DNA from: VGKU01 sp964388785
GTDB taxonomy: Bacteria; Patescibacteriota; Patescibacteriia; UBA9934; GWF2-40-263
Length of the DNA stretch: 60,525 bases
NCBI GenBank assembly: GCA_964388785.1
Contig: CAYMBX010000001.1
Span: 1-60,525 of the forward strand
Reading direction: 5' to 3'
Part shown: positions 16,419 through 24,089 of the stretch, one piece after another
Layout of the letters: every line of letters starts with the position of its first letter
How positions within the stretch are numbered: the stretch's first letter is position 1
Notes under the pieces: generated by a model
The model's database searches: none
The model's input: only the letters and a program-made list of their open reading frames with translations
What the model was told of the DNA's origin: nothing
Position numbers and translations under genes: made by a program

Positions 16419-17210
16419 ATGTCACATTCCATCATGATCAACGGGCGAACAGTGCCCGTGACCGGCCAATACGCACCGGAGGCGGTCGACAGCCCACTCC
16501 TCAAGGACTGGGCGACTTCGCTCGATCCCCGCATCGTCGTGAACAAGGTGAAGGTGCTCGCACTCGTCCTGTTTGGAAAGCTGCCAAAACTCCGCGTCGG
16601 GTTCATGATGATCGATGCGGAGATGACGCTCGATGGCAAGTCCATTCCCGGCGTGGCGTTCCTGCGCGGCGATGCGGTCGCCATCTTCGTCGAAGTCAAC
16701 TGCGAGGGTGAGCGCTACGCACTCATGACCGTTCAACCACGCGGGCCGGTCGGCGAACTACTCGTCGAAATCCCGGCCGGCATGATGGACGGCAGTGGTC
16801 ACTTCCTCGGCAAGGCCGCGGACGAGCTACGCGAAGAAACGGACATCGAGATCGACCCCGCGCAACTCATCGATCTGTGTGCGCTTGCGCAAGGGTCGCC
16901 GGCGCCGCGTGGCGTCTACACGTCCCCAGGCGGCAGCGACGAGGCCATTCACTACTACTGGTACCGCGTCGTCCTCAGCCGCGAGGAGCTCAAGGAACTC
17001 GAAGGCAAGGCTACCGGTCTGCTCGAGGAGGGCGAACAGATCACGCTCAAGGTCGTCCCCTTCGGCGAGCTCGCCCGATACCGCGACGGCAAGCTCATGA
17101 CCGCACTCGGTCTGCTCGCCGTCATGGAACTCGCGGAGACGTACAGGATCGTCGATCGCGCCGTTGTGAACGCAGATCTCAACAAGGCGGCAATCGAAGC
17201 CGCTGCCTAG
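16419..17210 (+). CDS. NUDIX hydrolase, ADP-ribose/ADP-sugar pyrophosphatase type
   Basis: 263 residues. Start at 16419 preferred over the ATG two codons upstream (16413) because GGAG lies 7 nt before it. An N-terminal extension of about 85 residues precedes the NUDIX fold, as in ADP-ribose and UDP-glucose pyrophosphatases. The NUDIX box retains the metal-binding core ADELREETDIEI, though the leading Arg and trailing Gly of the consensus are replaced by Asp. Expected reaction: ADP-ribose to AMP and ribose 5-phosphate. First of two NUDIX genes in an operon behind nadE. Confidence 0.82.
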   Translation: MSHSIMINGRTVPVTGQYAPEAVDSPLLKDWATSLDPRIVVNKVKVLALVLFGKLPKLRVGFMMIDAEMTLDGKSIPGVAFLRGDAVAIFVEVNCEGERYALMTVQPRGPVGELLVEIPAGMMDGSGHFLGKAADELREETDIEIDPAQLIDLCALAQGSPAPRGVYTSPGGSDEAIHYYWYRVVLSREELKELEGKATGLLEEGEQITLKVVPFGELARYRDGKLMTALGLLAVMELAETYRIVDRAVVNADLNKAAIEAAA

Positions 17211-17225
17211 TCCAAGGAGACAGAC

Positions 17226-17678
17226 GTGAGCCACTACCGAAATCCTACCCCCGTCGTGGTCGTCATCCAGCCTGTGCGCCGACTTGATGGGAGTTCGGGT
17301 GTCATCCTCGTCCGACGAACCATCGAACCCGCCAAGGGTGAGCTGGTTCTGCCAGGCGGCTACCAAGTGATCGAGGACTGGCGGGATGCCGGCGCACGCG
17401 AACTTTTGCAAGAGGCGAGCATCGAGGTCGATCCTTCGACACTCCGACGATTCGGCTACGAGTCGACGCCGGACAACAGCAAGATCATCCTGTTCTGCGT
17501 GGCACCCGAGCTCGACGAGCGAGATCTCCCCGCCTTCGAGCCGCTGCCCAACGAATCGGGTGTTGTCGAGACGAGCCAACGGGTCATCGGAACGCTCGAT
17601 GATCTGCACCTCATCCCCTGGTCGCTGCACCAGTTCGCGTTTGCACGATTCCTGCGCGGCGATCCGTTCCTCCCCTAA
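17226..17678 (+). CDS. NUDIX hydrolase, small
   Basis: 150 residues with GTG start at 17226; AAGGAG lies upstream and the gene follows the previous NUDIX gene by 15 nt. The fold begins with VVVVIQPV, and the box reads GGYQVIEDWRDAGARELLQEA: Gly, Glu and RELxxE are kept, one of the paired glutamates is Gln and the final Gly is Ser. Activity is therefore possible but altered. The substrate may be NADH, ADP-ribose or another nucleotide; the neighbourhood favours an NAD-related one. Confidence 0.8.
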   Translation: MSHYRNPTPVVVVIQPVRRLDGSSGVILVRRTIEPAKGELVLPGGYQVIEDWRDAGARELLQEASIEVDPSTLRRFGYESTPDNSKIILFCVAPELDERDLPAFEPLPNESGVVETSQRVIGTLDDLHLIPWSLHQFAFARFLRGDPFLP

Positions 17679-17679
17679 C

Positions 17680-17699
17680 TCCCCTGCGGGAGTTTTTTG
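17680..17699 (+). terminator. Intrinsic terminator of the NUDIX operon
   Basis: CTCCC, loop CTGC, GGGAG, then six T. Confidence 0.92.
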
Positions 17700-17730
17700 T
17701 TTTCCTTCTCTTCATAACTCCAGTCCGGAC

Positions 17731-17797
17731 GTTCATCTGCCTTGCCGAAGGGAACAACGGTGATGAGTCCGTTGGCCCGAAGGCAGGGCAGACGAAC
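17731..17797. repeat. Structured element, family 2, copy B
   Basis: Outer stem GTTCATCTGCC (17731-17741) with GGCAGACGAAC (17787-17797), one mismatch, then TGCC/GGCA, internal loop GAA/GAA, GGG/CCC and CAACGG/CCGTTG. The core matches 1379-1446 closely while the outer stem is different in sequence but paired in both. A 15-nt piece of the 3' half (GTTGGCCCGGAGGCA) also occurs near 19283-19298. Confidence 0.75.
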
Positions 17798-17819
17798 GAA
17801 CAACATAAAAAGGACGCTT

Positions 17820-19160
17820 TCACGTCCAAGAAAAAAGATCGCCGCCGGTCTTTTTCGAAAAATCGACGTAACGATCAACGAAGTTGATGACGCACGCGGC
17901 GTCTACGTCGCGGTGAAACGCAATGTTGGGTCCGTGTCCGTCGAGCTGCACCGCGTAGATGCCGGGTTCGATCTCGCGCATGTTGGAGGCGGTGTTGAAT
18001 CCACATTCGTTCGAACCGCATTCAAACGGTTTCTGGCTCGCCGTCGGGATCATCTGCTCGCCTTCGCGCGTGAGCGGACAGTGCACATGCACGATCGCAT
18101 GGACCTTGTCAGCAAACCGTTCGTAGATTTGCTGCTGGGTGTGTTCGCCGACCGAGGGTCGAGCGCCCGCCGCGATGATGCTTCCATCCTCATCGCCAAA
18201 GATCTTTGCCATGCCGTCCTCGAGCACACGGTTGTGATCGGTCTTGCGCACCGAACTCACACGTACGTACGGCTCGCCATCGACAAAGCATCCGAAGTGC
18301 CCGCTCGTTTTTCCGAGAAACGATTTGAAGCCGCCACGTGCGATCAGATGCTCGAGCACCGGAACGAAGTTCTGCGGAATCTTGCCCTGCGCATACAGTT
18401 CACGAACATTCGCCCTCTCGCCTTCCCGCATCGTGGTACGCACGAAGGTGAGTTTGGTACGATCTGCGATCATCTCACAAAGCAGATCGAGTGCTTCACC
18501 TCGCGATGAAGTCGCGTACGGAAATTCCTCTGGGGTCACCACGAGGTTCGTGTGACGCACCACGTCGTTTGCGAGCACGAGGTTTGCACTGTTCCTCTTG
18601 AGGAGCTTCAGTCCGCGCGCGTACGTCTCCTGTTCACTCTGTCCGGCCGTCGTTTTGAACGCGACCAGAAAGATGTCTTTGCGCGTACGACGAACCGTTG
18701 TAAGCAACTTCTCGCTGGGAACGATCGTAAGCGTGTGTTCACGATCGGACGACAGACGCGGATGTATGTGCTTGCCGAAGACAGTTGGATCCGTGTAGGT
18801 CGGAGTGATCTGCAATGGTTCGAAATCGCACACGGCCGCGGCAGCGATGATGCAACGCGTCGATGGGTCTGTTGCGAGATGTGTCAGCAGAGCTTCCAAA
18901 TCCTCGTTGGTGACCAGGTCATGGATACCGACTTTCGCGAACAGCTCTTCGTCTTCTTGTGCACGATCCCATCCTCCCTGTGCCATGCGTGTGAGGACCA
19001 GGCGAACTTCCGCGCCCTCGTGCCCGGCCCTGATAAGGGCACCCGGCAGTCGACCTACAAGCTCACGTCCAACTTTGCCGAACGCCGGTGCGGAAAGCGC
19101 GAAATGCGGCGAGACGTGGTTGAACGTTCCACCCGCAATGACGTAATACACACATTTCAT
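17820..19160 (-). CDS. CoaB-like (phosphopantothenoylcysteine synthetase) domain fused to class II aldolase domain
   Basis: 446 residues with two enzyme domains. Residues 1-235 resemble the CoaB half of Dfp: N-terminal IAGGTFNHVS loop, AAAVCDFEP (CoaB AAVxDYxP), LVAFKTT (catalytic Lys region) and NSANLVLANDV. The SSGKMG-type loop is replaced by SAPAFGKVG, so the acid substrate may differ. Residues 255-440 match class II aldolase/adducin: Glu339 with H340, HVH at 358-360 and DGHG near 408, the usual zinc ligands. I know of no named enzyme with this order. The leader pairs GATCC/GGATC around the ribosome site GGAGG. A dedicated coaB and coaC lie at 21.9-23.2 kb, so this protein is probably not the CoA enzyme. 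Confidence 0.82.
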   Translation of the reverse strand: MKCVYYVIAGGTFNHVSPHFALSAPAFGKVGRELVGRLPGALIRAGHEGAEVRLVLTRMAQGGWDRAQEDEELFAKVGIHDLVTNEDLEALLTHLATDPSTRCIIAAAAVCDFEPLQITPTYTDPTVFGKHIHPRLSSDREHTLTIVPSEKLLTTVRRTRKDIFLVAFKTTAGQSEQETYARGLKLLKRNSANLVLANDVVRHTNLVVTPEEFPYATSSRGEALDLLCEMIADRTKLTFVRTTMREGERANVRELYAQGKIPQNFVPVLEHLIARGGFKSFLGKTSGHFGCFVDGEPYVRVSSVRKTDHNRVLEDGMAKIFGDEDGSIIAAGARPSVGEHTQQQIYERFADKVHAIVHVHCPLTREGEQMIPTASQKPFECGSNECGFNTASNMREIEPGIYAVQLDGHGPNIAFHRDVDAACVINFVDRYVDFSKKTGGDLFSWT

Positions 19161-19272
19161 GGATCCCTCCTTTTTAAGGATCTGTGGGGAGAGTACTACG
19201 CTGAGATGTCAAAGAACAGATCTGTTTATCAAATCAGATTGACAGTCGTATCCTCGATCGGTAAAACGTCGA
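19161..19272. promoter_or_regulatory. Divergent regulatory region between the CoaB-aldolase and MFS genes
   Basis: Plus strand TTGACA (19239-19244), 17 bp, TAAAAC (19262-19267) towards the transporter. The 12-bp palindrome AACAGATCTGTT (19215-19226) lies centrally. No equally good minus-strand promoter is seen. A 15-nt match to the family 2 element lies just downstream, at about 19284-19298. Confidence 0.55.
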
Positions 19273-19324
19273 AGGCGATAAGTTGGCCCGGAGGCAGAGT
19301 GTCACCCTGGTGAAAGGAAAACCT

Positions 19325-20539
19325 ATGAACCCATCGGAGCGCATTGCGCGCAATCCGCGCCTGCTCTTTTGGGGACGGGCGCTCTATGAAACAAAAATGC
19401 TCAACGCCGTGATTGTGTTGTTTTATCTCCACCGCGGTCTTGGACTCGATCACGTCTTCTACATGAGTATTGTGTGGTCGCTCACCGCGCTGGTGGCGGA
19501 AATCCCGTCCGGGTATCTTGCCGATCGCATCGGCCGCAAGCGCACGCTCATCCTGGGCGTTCTTCTGCTCATCGCCTCTCACGTGGTTACGTTCTTTGCT
19601 GTTGGCCTCTGGCCGTTCATGGTCGTGTTTGTGCTTATGTCCGCTTCATATGCATGCTTCTCGGGAACAGAGGAAGCACTGCTTTATGAGAGCCTTGCGG
19701 AAACGAAAAACGAACACGACATGAATGACCGAAACGGCAAGCAACTCTCCGCACGTTCGCTTTCCGCGATTTTCCTACCTGCGATCGGCGCGTTAATCGC
19801 GCATGACTTGCTCGAATGGCAATTCCAACTTCTCATCGTGTTGAACCTAGTTGGGACGCTTGCGGCCCTCGTCATCTTGAACCGTCTTGAGGAACCGACG
19901 GCTCGGCAGAGTGTTGCCACCCGAGAAATCAGCATCTTCAGGCAAAGTCTTCGAACCATCAAAAATGATCCATGGCTCCTGAAAGTCACGCTCAACAAAT
20001 TGCTCGTGTTCATTGCCGCCTTCCTGACTTGGCGCATTTCACAGCCGTACTTGAACGCTCACGGATTCGGAGCCGAAGCATTGGGAATCTTCTACGTATC
20101 CTTCCAAATCCTCGAGTTTGCAGGTGGTTGGTTCGCGGGAAAAATCGAAAAACGAGTGGGAACTGCGAGCGTCCTGCTGGCAACCCCACTCGTCATGATC
20201 GGTTCGCTTCTCGTTTCTATCTTCACGACAAACGTCTGGATCATCTTTGCCGCTCTTGCGCTCGCGATCTCGGCAAACGCGTTTCGCGAACCGGTCTTCG
20301 CACACGCGGTCAATGCGCGCATTCACTCGGACAGCCGCGCCACCACTCTGTCCAATCTCAACGTTCTCAAGGGATTGCTCGATATCCCTGTTCTGTTTCT
20401 TGCAGGATACTTCGCACAGACAACGCTCACGTTTCCGCTCATTCTTGCAATCGCTCTGTGTGGAGTTTCCATCGTCTTGCTACCGATTCGTCAACAGGAA
20501 CTCGTAGCAACAAAAGAGAGTGTAGCCGCTACCCCTTAG
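19325..20539 (+). CDS. Major facilitator superfamily transporter
   Basis: 404 residues with about twelve hydrophobic helices. Start at 19325 has AAGGA upstream; the frame extends further but without a ribosome site. The loop between helices 2 and 3 reads GYLADRIGRKRT, the MFS GxLaDrxGrkxxl signature. Inner-membrane secondary transport; substrate unknown. Its location beside cofactor genes invites the idea of vitamin precursor uptake (nicotinate or pantothenate), but that is only context. Confidence 0.88.
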   Translation: MNPSERIARNPRLLFWGRALYETKMLNAVIVLFYLHRGLGLDHVFYMSIVWSLTALVAEIPSGYLADRIGRKRTLILGVLLLIASHVVTFFAVGLWPFMVVFVLMSASYACFSGTEEALLYESLAETKNEHDMNDRNGKQLSARSLSAIFLPAIGALIAHDLLEWQFQLLIVLNLVGTLAALVILNRLEEPTARQSVATREISIFRQSLRTIKNDPWLLKVTLNKLLVFIAAFLTWRISQPYLNAHGFGAEALGIFYVSFQILEFAGGWFAGKIEKRVGTASVLLATPLVMIGSLLVSIFTTNVWIIFAALALAISANAFREPVFAHAVNARIHSDSRATTLSNLNVLKGLLDIPVLFLAGYFAQTTLTFPLILAIALCGVSIVLLPIRQQELVATKESVAATP

Positions 20540-20549
20540 CGGCTTTTTT
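20525..20549. terminator. Shared convergent terminator
   Basis: GCCGCTA, loop CCCCT, TAGCGGC, then TTTTTT on the plus strand. It overlaps the 3' ends of both the transporter and the convergent DUF3008-like gene. Confidence 0.85.
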
Positions 20550-20720
20550 CTTCGGCAAATTTTTTCGTTTCGTCTGTGCGATCTCGCGCAACTGCTGCGT
20601 ATTCATGGATTCATGCATTTGTTTAGATGCTCCACGTAGCTCAAAAACTTTTTTCTCTCCTTTCTTCGCCGAAAGCGCCGCTGCCGCTGCCATTTGTTGC
20701 TGTTTGGATCGTGCCGTCAT
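20529..20720 (-). CDS. DUF3008-like small basic protein
   Basis: 63 residues, Lys/Gln/Ala-rich. The order K-S-K-Q-Q near the start, a central helix, then TKRKNLPKKK at the end resembles the DUF3008 family of small proteins. Function unknown; perhaps nucleic-acid associated because of its charge. It follows the CsbD-like gene by 1 nt and shares its message. It converges on the transporter gene, overlapping by 11 nt at the terminator. Confidence 0.7.
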   Translation of the reverse strand: MTARSKQQQMAAAAALSAKKGEKKVFELRGASKQMHESMNTQQLREIAQTKRKNLPKKKAAKG

Positions 20721-20721
20721 A

Positions 20722-20916
20722 TCACACCTCCTCTTCGTTTAGCTTTCTCTCAATTTCTTCCTTACTCTCACCCGTTTTCTCTTTAATCCACCCAACCAAC
20801 GTTTGATAATCCCCTTCGGACTCAAGGATGGGATCATCGCTTAAATCTCCCCAGAGCTTTTTTGCCCGTCCGACGAGCTGGTCCCATCGTCCCTCCCATT
20901 TTTTTGCTTGATTCAT
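20722..20916 (-). CDS. CsbD-family stress protein
   Basis: 64 residues: KWEGRWDQLVGRAKKLWGDL then a second short helical repeat and an acidic tail, the pattern of CsbD-like general stress proteins, whose biochemical role is unknown. Small, soluble, helical. First gene of a two-gene unit with the DUF3008-like protein. It is read away from the amidohydrolase operon. Confidence 0.85.
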   Translation of the reverse strand: MNQAKKWEGRWDQLVGRAKKLWGDLSDDPILESEGDYQTLVGWIKEKTGESKEEIERKLNEEEV

Positions 20917-21009
20917 ATAGGTATTTTTACATGAGTTAAAAATGTTCTCCTGATTTGTGACGGGAGATCACGACCGTTCTTTCTGTCAAAGCCAGGTGAT
21001 AAACACCCT

Positions 21010-21059
21010 TTGACCGCTCGTTTTTCTTGACGTAAGTTGATATCTCCCAAACATGGGAG
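21010..21059 (+). promoter_or_regulatory. Promoter and leader hairpin of the amidohydrolase-coaB-coaC operon
   Basis: TTGACC (21010-21015), 17 bp, TAAGTT (21033-21038) is the best-spaced pair; an alternative -35 TTGACG is at 21027. The transcript would begin just before the hairpin CTCCCA-AACA-TGGGAG (21044-21059), the same CTCCC/GGGAG motif as in the leaders at 1.78 and 55.7 kb. Confidence 0.5.
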
Positions 21060-21077
21060 AGGACAAGGAGAGGGTCA

Positions 21078-21974
21078 ATGCGCCCACAAATCATTGATGT
21101 CCATGTCCATACGTCCAACCACCCCATGCGGGAACTGCACACGACCGACGCAAGTCTTCCCGCCATCGAGCGGGCGCTGGACGAACACGGGATCGAGCAA
21201 GCGCTCATCCTGGCCACGTACTTTCCATTCAAAGGAACAGGACTTCACAATCGGGAACTGCTCTTACGTCTTGGCGATAACCGCCGGTTCAACGCGATTG
21301 GGAGCCTCGATATGATGAACGCGTTTGAGGCCGGATTCGCTGAGCTGTGCGAACTGTGTGGTTCCGGTCGACTTGTGGGAATCAAGCTGTATCCGGGGTA
21401 CCAAAACTTCCATATGGACGATCCTCGTGTGGTCAGCGTGATCAACCTCGCGCGCATACACAACCTCGCGGTCACGATCCACGGAGGCGAGCTGCATCAC
21501 TGCTGCTCGGCCAGGAGGCGCGCTCAAGGCGATCTCGCCTGCCGCAACAGCTTCTGCTGGATCGATCGGCTCGGTGGACTTGCACATCCAAACGCATTTC
21601 GCGCGACGATCCAACAGTTTCCCGACGTCCGATTTGTGATCGCGCATCTTGCCAACCCGTTCTTCGAGGAACTGCGCGCGCTCATGCGCGATTGTCCCAA
21701 TGTCTACACCGACATCTCGGGACAATTCCTCTCTGGATCGGCCGAAGACACACCGGAATATCGCGAAACCGTCGTTGATGAGATCCTTCGCGTCATCACG
21801 ATGATTCCAAACGGCGCACAACGACTGCTGTTCGGCTCCGACTTTCCCATCCAGTCTTTCGAAGCAACGATCGCGCTGGTGGAAAGTTTGCCGGTTTCCG
21901 ATGAGATCAAGGCGGCTATCTATCGTGACAACGCCTTGCGTGTCTACCCGCAGTTGAAAGGAGAACGTCGATGA
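21078..21974 (+). CDS. Amidohydrolase-2 family metal-dependent hydrolase
   Basis: 298 residues, TIM-barrel. IIDVHVHTSN at the N-terminus carries the first metal-binding HxH, HGGELHH the next histidine, VIAHLANPF another, and LFGSDFPIQ the active-site Asp. This pattern fits the amidohydrolase-related family that includes decarboxylases and lactonases. The ATG has AAGGAGAGG upstream. It overlaps coaB by ATGA, so it is co-translated with CoA biosynthesis enzymes. A role in supplying or salvaging a pantothenate-type precursor would be speculation. Confidence 0.85.
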   Translation: MRPQIIDVHVHTSNHPMRELHTTDASLPAIERALDEHGIEQALILATYFPFKGTGLHNRELLLRLGDNRRFNAIGSLDMMNAFEAGFAELCELCGSGRLVGIKLYPGYQNFHMDDPRVVSVINLARIHNLAVTIHGGELHHCCSARRRAQGDLACRNSFCWIDRLGGLAHPNAFRATIQQFPDVRFVIAHLANPFFEELRALMRDCPNVYTDISGQFLSGSAEDTPEYRETVVDEILRVITMIPNGAQRLLFGSDFPIQSFEATIALVESLPVSDEIKAAIYRDNALRVYPQLKGERR

Positions 21975-22657
21975 AAATACTCGTCACCGCAGGACACACG
22001 CGCGAGATGATCGACCGTGTTCGTAGTCTCGAAAACATCTTCTCGGGCAAAACCGGCACTGCGATCGCAGAGGCGTTCGCACGAGCCGGACATGAGGTGG
22101 TTCTGTTCACCTCTTCACCGGAGCTCGTTGATCGCACGATCGGGATCGATGTGTCGAGGTTCAAGTCCTTCGACGAACTCGAGACACTCATGCGCCAGGA
22201 GATCGCGCAGGGCGGCTACGATGTGATCGTGCACTCGGCCGCGGTCGGTGACTACAAGCCGACCGGTCGGCAATTCACGATTGTCGATCCGGATGCAGCA
22301 ATTCCGATCTTCACGGAGCTCCCGCCCCGAGGGAAGATTCCGTCCGGACACACACGGCTGCTCATCGAGCTCGAGCCCACAATCAAGCTCATCGACCTCA
22401 TTCGTGGACCGCTCGGCTTCCAGGGGTTCCTCGTGAAGTTCAAGCTCCAGGTCGACAACGACGCGGGTGAACCCATGAGCGACGAGGAGCTGATCGCGAT
22501 CGCGAGCCGTTCGCGAGAACACTCGGACGCGGACCTCATCGTCGCGAACTGTCTCGCGTGGGCGCGGGATCGCGCGATCATCATCGGGCGCGACAATGTC
22601 CCCGAGCACGTGAGCCGCGAGGAGATCGCCCACGCAATCATGCGGAGGATCGTATGA
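21971..22657 (+). CDS. coaB: Phosphopantothenate-cysteine ligase (CoaB)
   Basis: Joins 4'-phosphopantothenate and cysteine, using a nucleotide triphosphate. 228 residues, standing alone rather than fused to CoaC. VTAGHTREMIDRVRSL and SGKTGTAIAEAF match the nucleotide-binding start, HSAAVGDYKP the family motif, and LVKFKLQ the catalytic lysine region; DLIVANCLAW follows. It overlaps both neighbours by 4 nt. A second, diverged CoaB-like domain is in the 17820-19160 fusion. Confidence 0.88.
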   Translation: MKILVTAGHTREMIDRVRSLENIFSGKTGTAIAEAFARAGHEVVLFTSSPELVDRTIGIDVSRFKSFDELETLMRQEIAQGGYDVIVHSAAVGDYKPTGRQFTIVDPDAAIPIFTELPPRGKIPSGHTRLLIELEPTIKLIDLIRGPLGFQGFLVKFKLQVDNDAGEPMSDEELIAIASRSREHSDADLIVANCLAWARDRAIIIGRDNVPEHVSREEIAHAIMRRIV

Positions 22658-23202
22658 ACATCCTGGTGGGCGTGACGGGTTCTGTGGCGACGATCGTCGT
22701 CAAGAAACTCGTCGATGCGCTCAGCGCGCGCGGTCACGAAGTCCAAGTCGTTGCGACCAAATCTTCCCTCTACTTCTTCGATTCCGATTCGCTCGGGGTG
22801 AAGGTGTGGAAGGACGAGGACGAATGGCCCGGGAATGGCTACGAGCGTGGGCAATCGATCCCGCATATCGAGCTGCGGCGTTGGGCGGACGCGCTGCTCA
22901 TCGCGCCACTGAGCGCTAACACGCTCGGAAAGCTCGCGGGCGGCCTGTGCGATAACCTGCTCACGTGTGTCTTCCGCGCGTGGGATTTCAAAAAGCCGGT
23001 GGTCATCGCCCCGGCTATGAACACGCACATGTGGGAAAGCCCGTTTACTCGTATCCATTTGCGAACACTCGAGGGACTGAGCGCGTTAGGACTCAAGCTC
23101 GTTGTCATCGATCCGATCGCGAAGACACTCGCTTGCGCCGACGTCGGGATAGGCGCGATGGCGGAAGTCGACACGATCGTCTCCTCCGTCAACACACTCT
23201 AA
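22654..23202 (+). CDS. coaC: Phosphopantothenoylcysteine decarboxylase (CoaC)
   Basis: FMN-dependent decarboxylase making 4'-phosphopantetheine. 182 residues from the ATG at 22654, which overlaps the coaB stop (ATGA) and has GGAGG upstream; the longer open frame is out of context. ILVGVTGSVAT binds FMN, IPHIEL holds the active-site His, PAMNTHMW is the substrate-recognition signature and TLACADVGIGAM holds the conserved Cys. Split coaB and coaC genes are less common in bacteria than the fused form. Confidence 0.9.
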   Translation: MNILVGVTGSVATIVVKKLVDALSARGHEVQVVATKSSLYFFDSDSLGVKVWKDEDEWPGNGYERGQSIPHIELRRWADALLIAPLSANTLGKLAGGLCDNLLTCVFRAWDFKKPVVIAPAMNTHMWESPFTRIHLRTLEGLSALGLKLVVIDPIAKTLACADVGIGAMAEVDTIVSSVNTL

Positions 23203-23207
23203 CCTCA

Positions 23208-23235
23208 ACTCCGGAACCGATCTCCGGAGTTTTTT
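23208..23235 (+). terminator. Intrinsic terminator of the coaB-coaC operon
   Basis: ACTCCGGA/TCCGGAGT stem followed by TTTTTAAA. Confidence 0.88.
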
Positions 23236-23240
23236 AAACC

Positions 23241-23264
23241 AAAAACCGCCCACCGGCGGTTTTT
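23241..23264. terminator. Bidirectional terminator
   Basis: AAAAACCGCC-CACC-GGCGGTTTTT, between the end of coaC (plus) and the end of the cysteine dioxygenase-like gene (minus). Confidence 0.85.
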
Positions 23265-23272
23265 CTTGACGA

Positions 23273-24085
23273 TCAACTGACTCCGATTTCAACCAATTCG
23301 CCTTTCTCATGATCAAGAGCGAAATCGTAGGCCACCTCGCTTGAAGGACGAAAATATGCATGAACGGTGACACTTAAATCATGTTTAGGAGAACCGGCAA
23401 CTGTATGTAAATAAGGCGGGGGACTTTTGTATGTTTTACTGATACCCGCGGGATAGGTCTTCGTTCGTTGTCCCAACAATTTTATCCGTTGATGGCCTCT
23501 CGGGTTTTGTGTCCCATCTGTTCCTGTGGTTATCAAATTCGCGGTGTCGGCGATATACACCGTTTCATCAATTGCCCCTTCATGGACACGCAAGACAACA
23601 GAAGAGTCGGCGTGATCATGAATCTTGGTTTCGCGATCCCACTGCACTGCATCCTTTCCTCTCCATCCAAATAAAAATACGTCTGGCAAATTCCCGATCT
23701 CTCTTAACATAAGTTTTACAACCGGTCGCTTCTCGTACATCTCACGATTCAAAAAATGTTTCGTGATTCTCGAAATGGTTTCCGCGTGTTCCTGCGACAA
23801 ATAGTCGACCATGTCTTTCATTTTTTTTCGATTCCAAACTCCATCCCCCACATGCTCCTTCGCCCAATCAAGTAGCGCAAGACGTAATTCTTTGATCGCT
23901 TCGGCGCGTTCGGCAAACTCAGCTTCGGAAAGACGCTCACCTCGAATCTTTGACGCCGCTTCGCGATCCGATTCTTGAACGAACATTCCCCTGGTCGAAT
24001 CAGACTCCTGCTCTTTCTCTTCTTTTTGCTCAGGAAATCGAAATAACGCAGCCCCTTCAGGTGTATAACCTCGTTCGTAGCACAT
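23273..24085 (-). CDS. Cysteine dioxygenase-like cupin protein
   Basis: 270 residues from the ATG at 24085, which lies 4 nt after the stop of the flavoprotein gene; no clear ribosome site, so translational coupling is likely. The C-terminal half (about 130-270) is a cupin: TKIHDHADSSVVLRVHEG gives the His-x-His and downstream acidic ligand, and LHTVAG the later histidine, as in cysteine dioxygenases. The N-terminal ~110 residues are helical and unrecognised. Substrate may be cysteine or another thiol. Confidence 0.72.
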   Translation of the reverse strand: MCYERGYTPEGAALFRFPEQKEEKEQESDSTRGMFVQESDREAASKIRGERLSEAEFAERAEAIKELRLALLDWAKEHVGDGVWNRKKMKDMVDYLSQEHAETISRITKHFLNREMYEKRPVVKLMLREIGNLPDVFLFGWRGKDAVQWDRETKIHDHADSSVVLRVHEGAIDETVYIADTANLITTGTDGTQNPRGHQRIKLLGQRTKTYPAGISKTYKSPPPYLHTVAGSPKHDLSVTVHAYFRPSSEVAYDFALDHEKGELVEIGVS

Positions 24086-24089
24086 AATT

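Noticed and set aside
17755..17782. Hammerhead ribozyme core suggested by TGATGAG ... CGAA in the family 2 element
   Set aside because: The required C before UGAUGA is G, there is no cleavage-site stem arrangement, and copy A at 1379-1446 reads GACAGT and GGA there, so the resemblance is chance.
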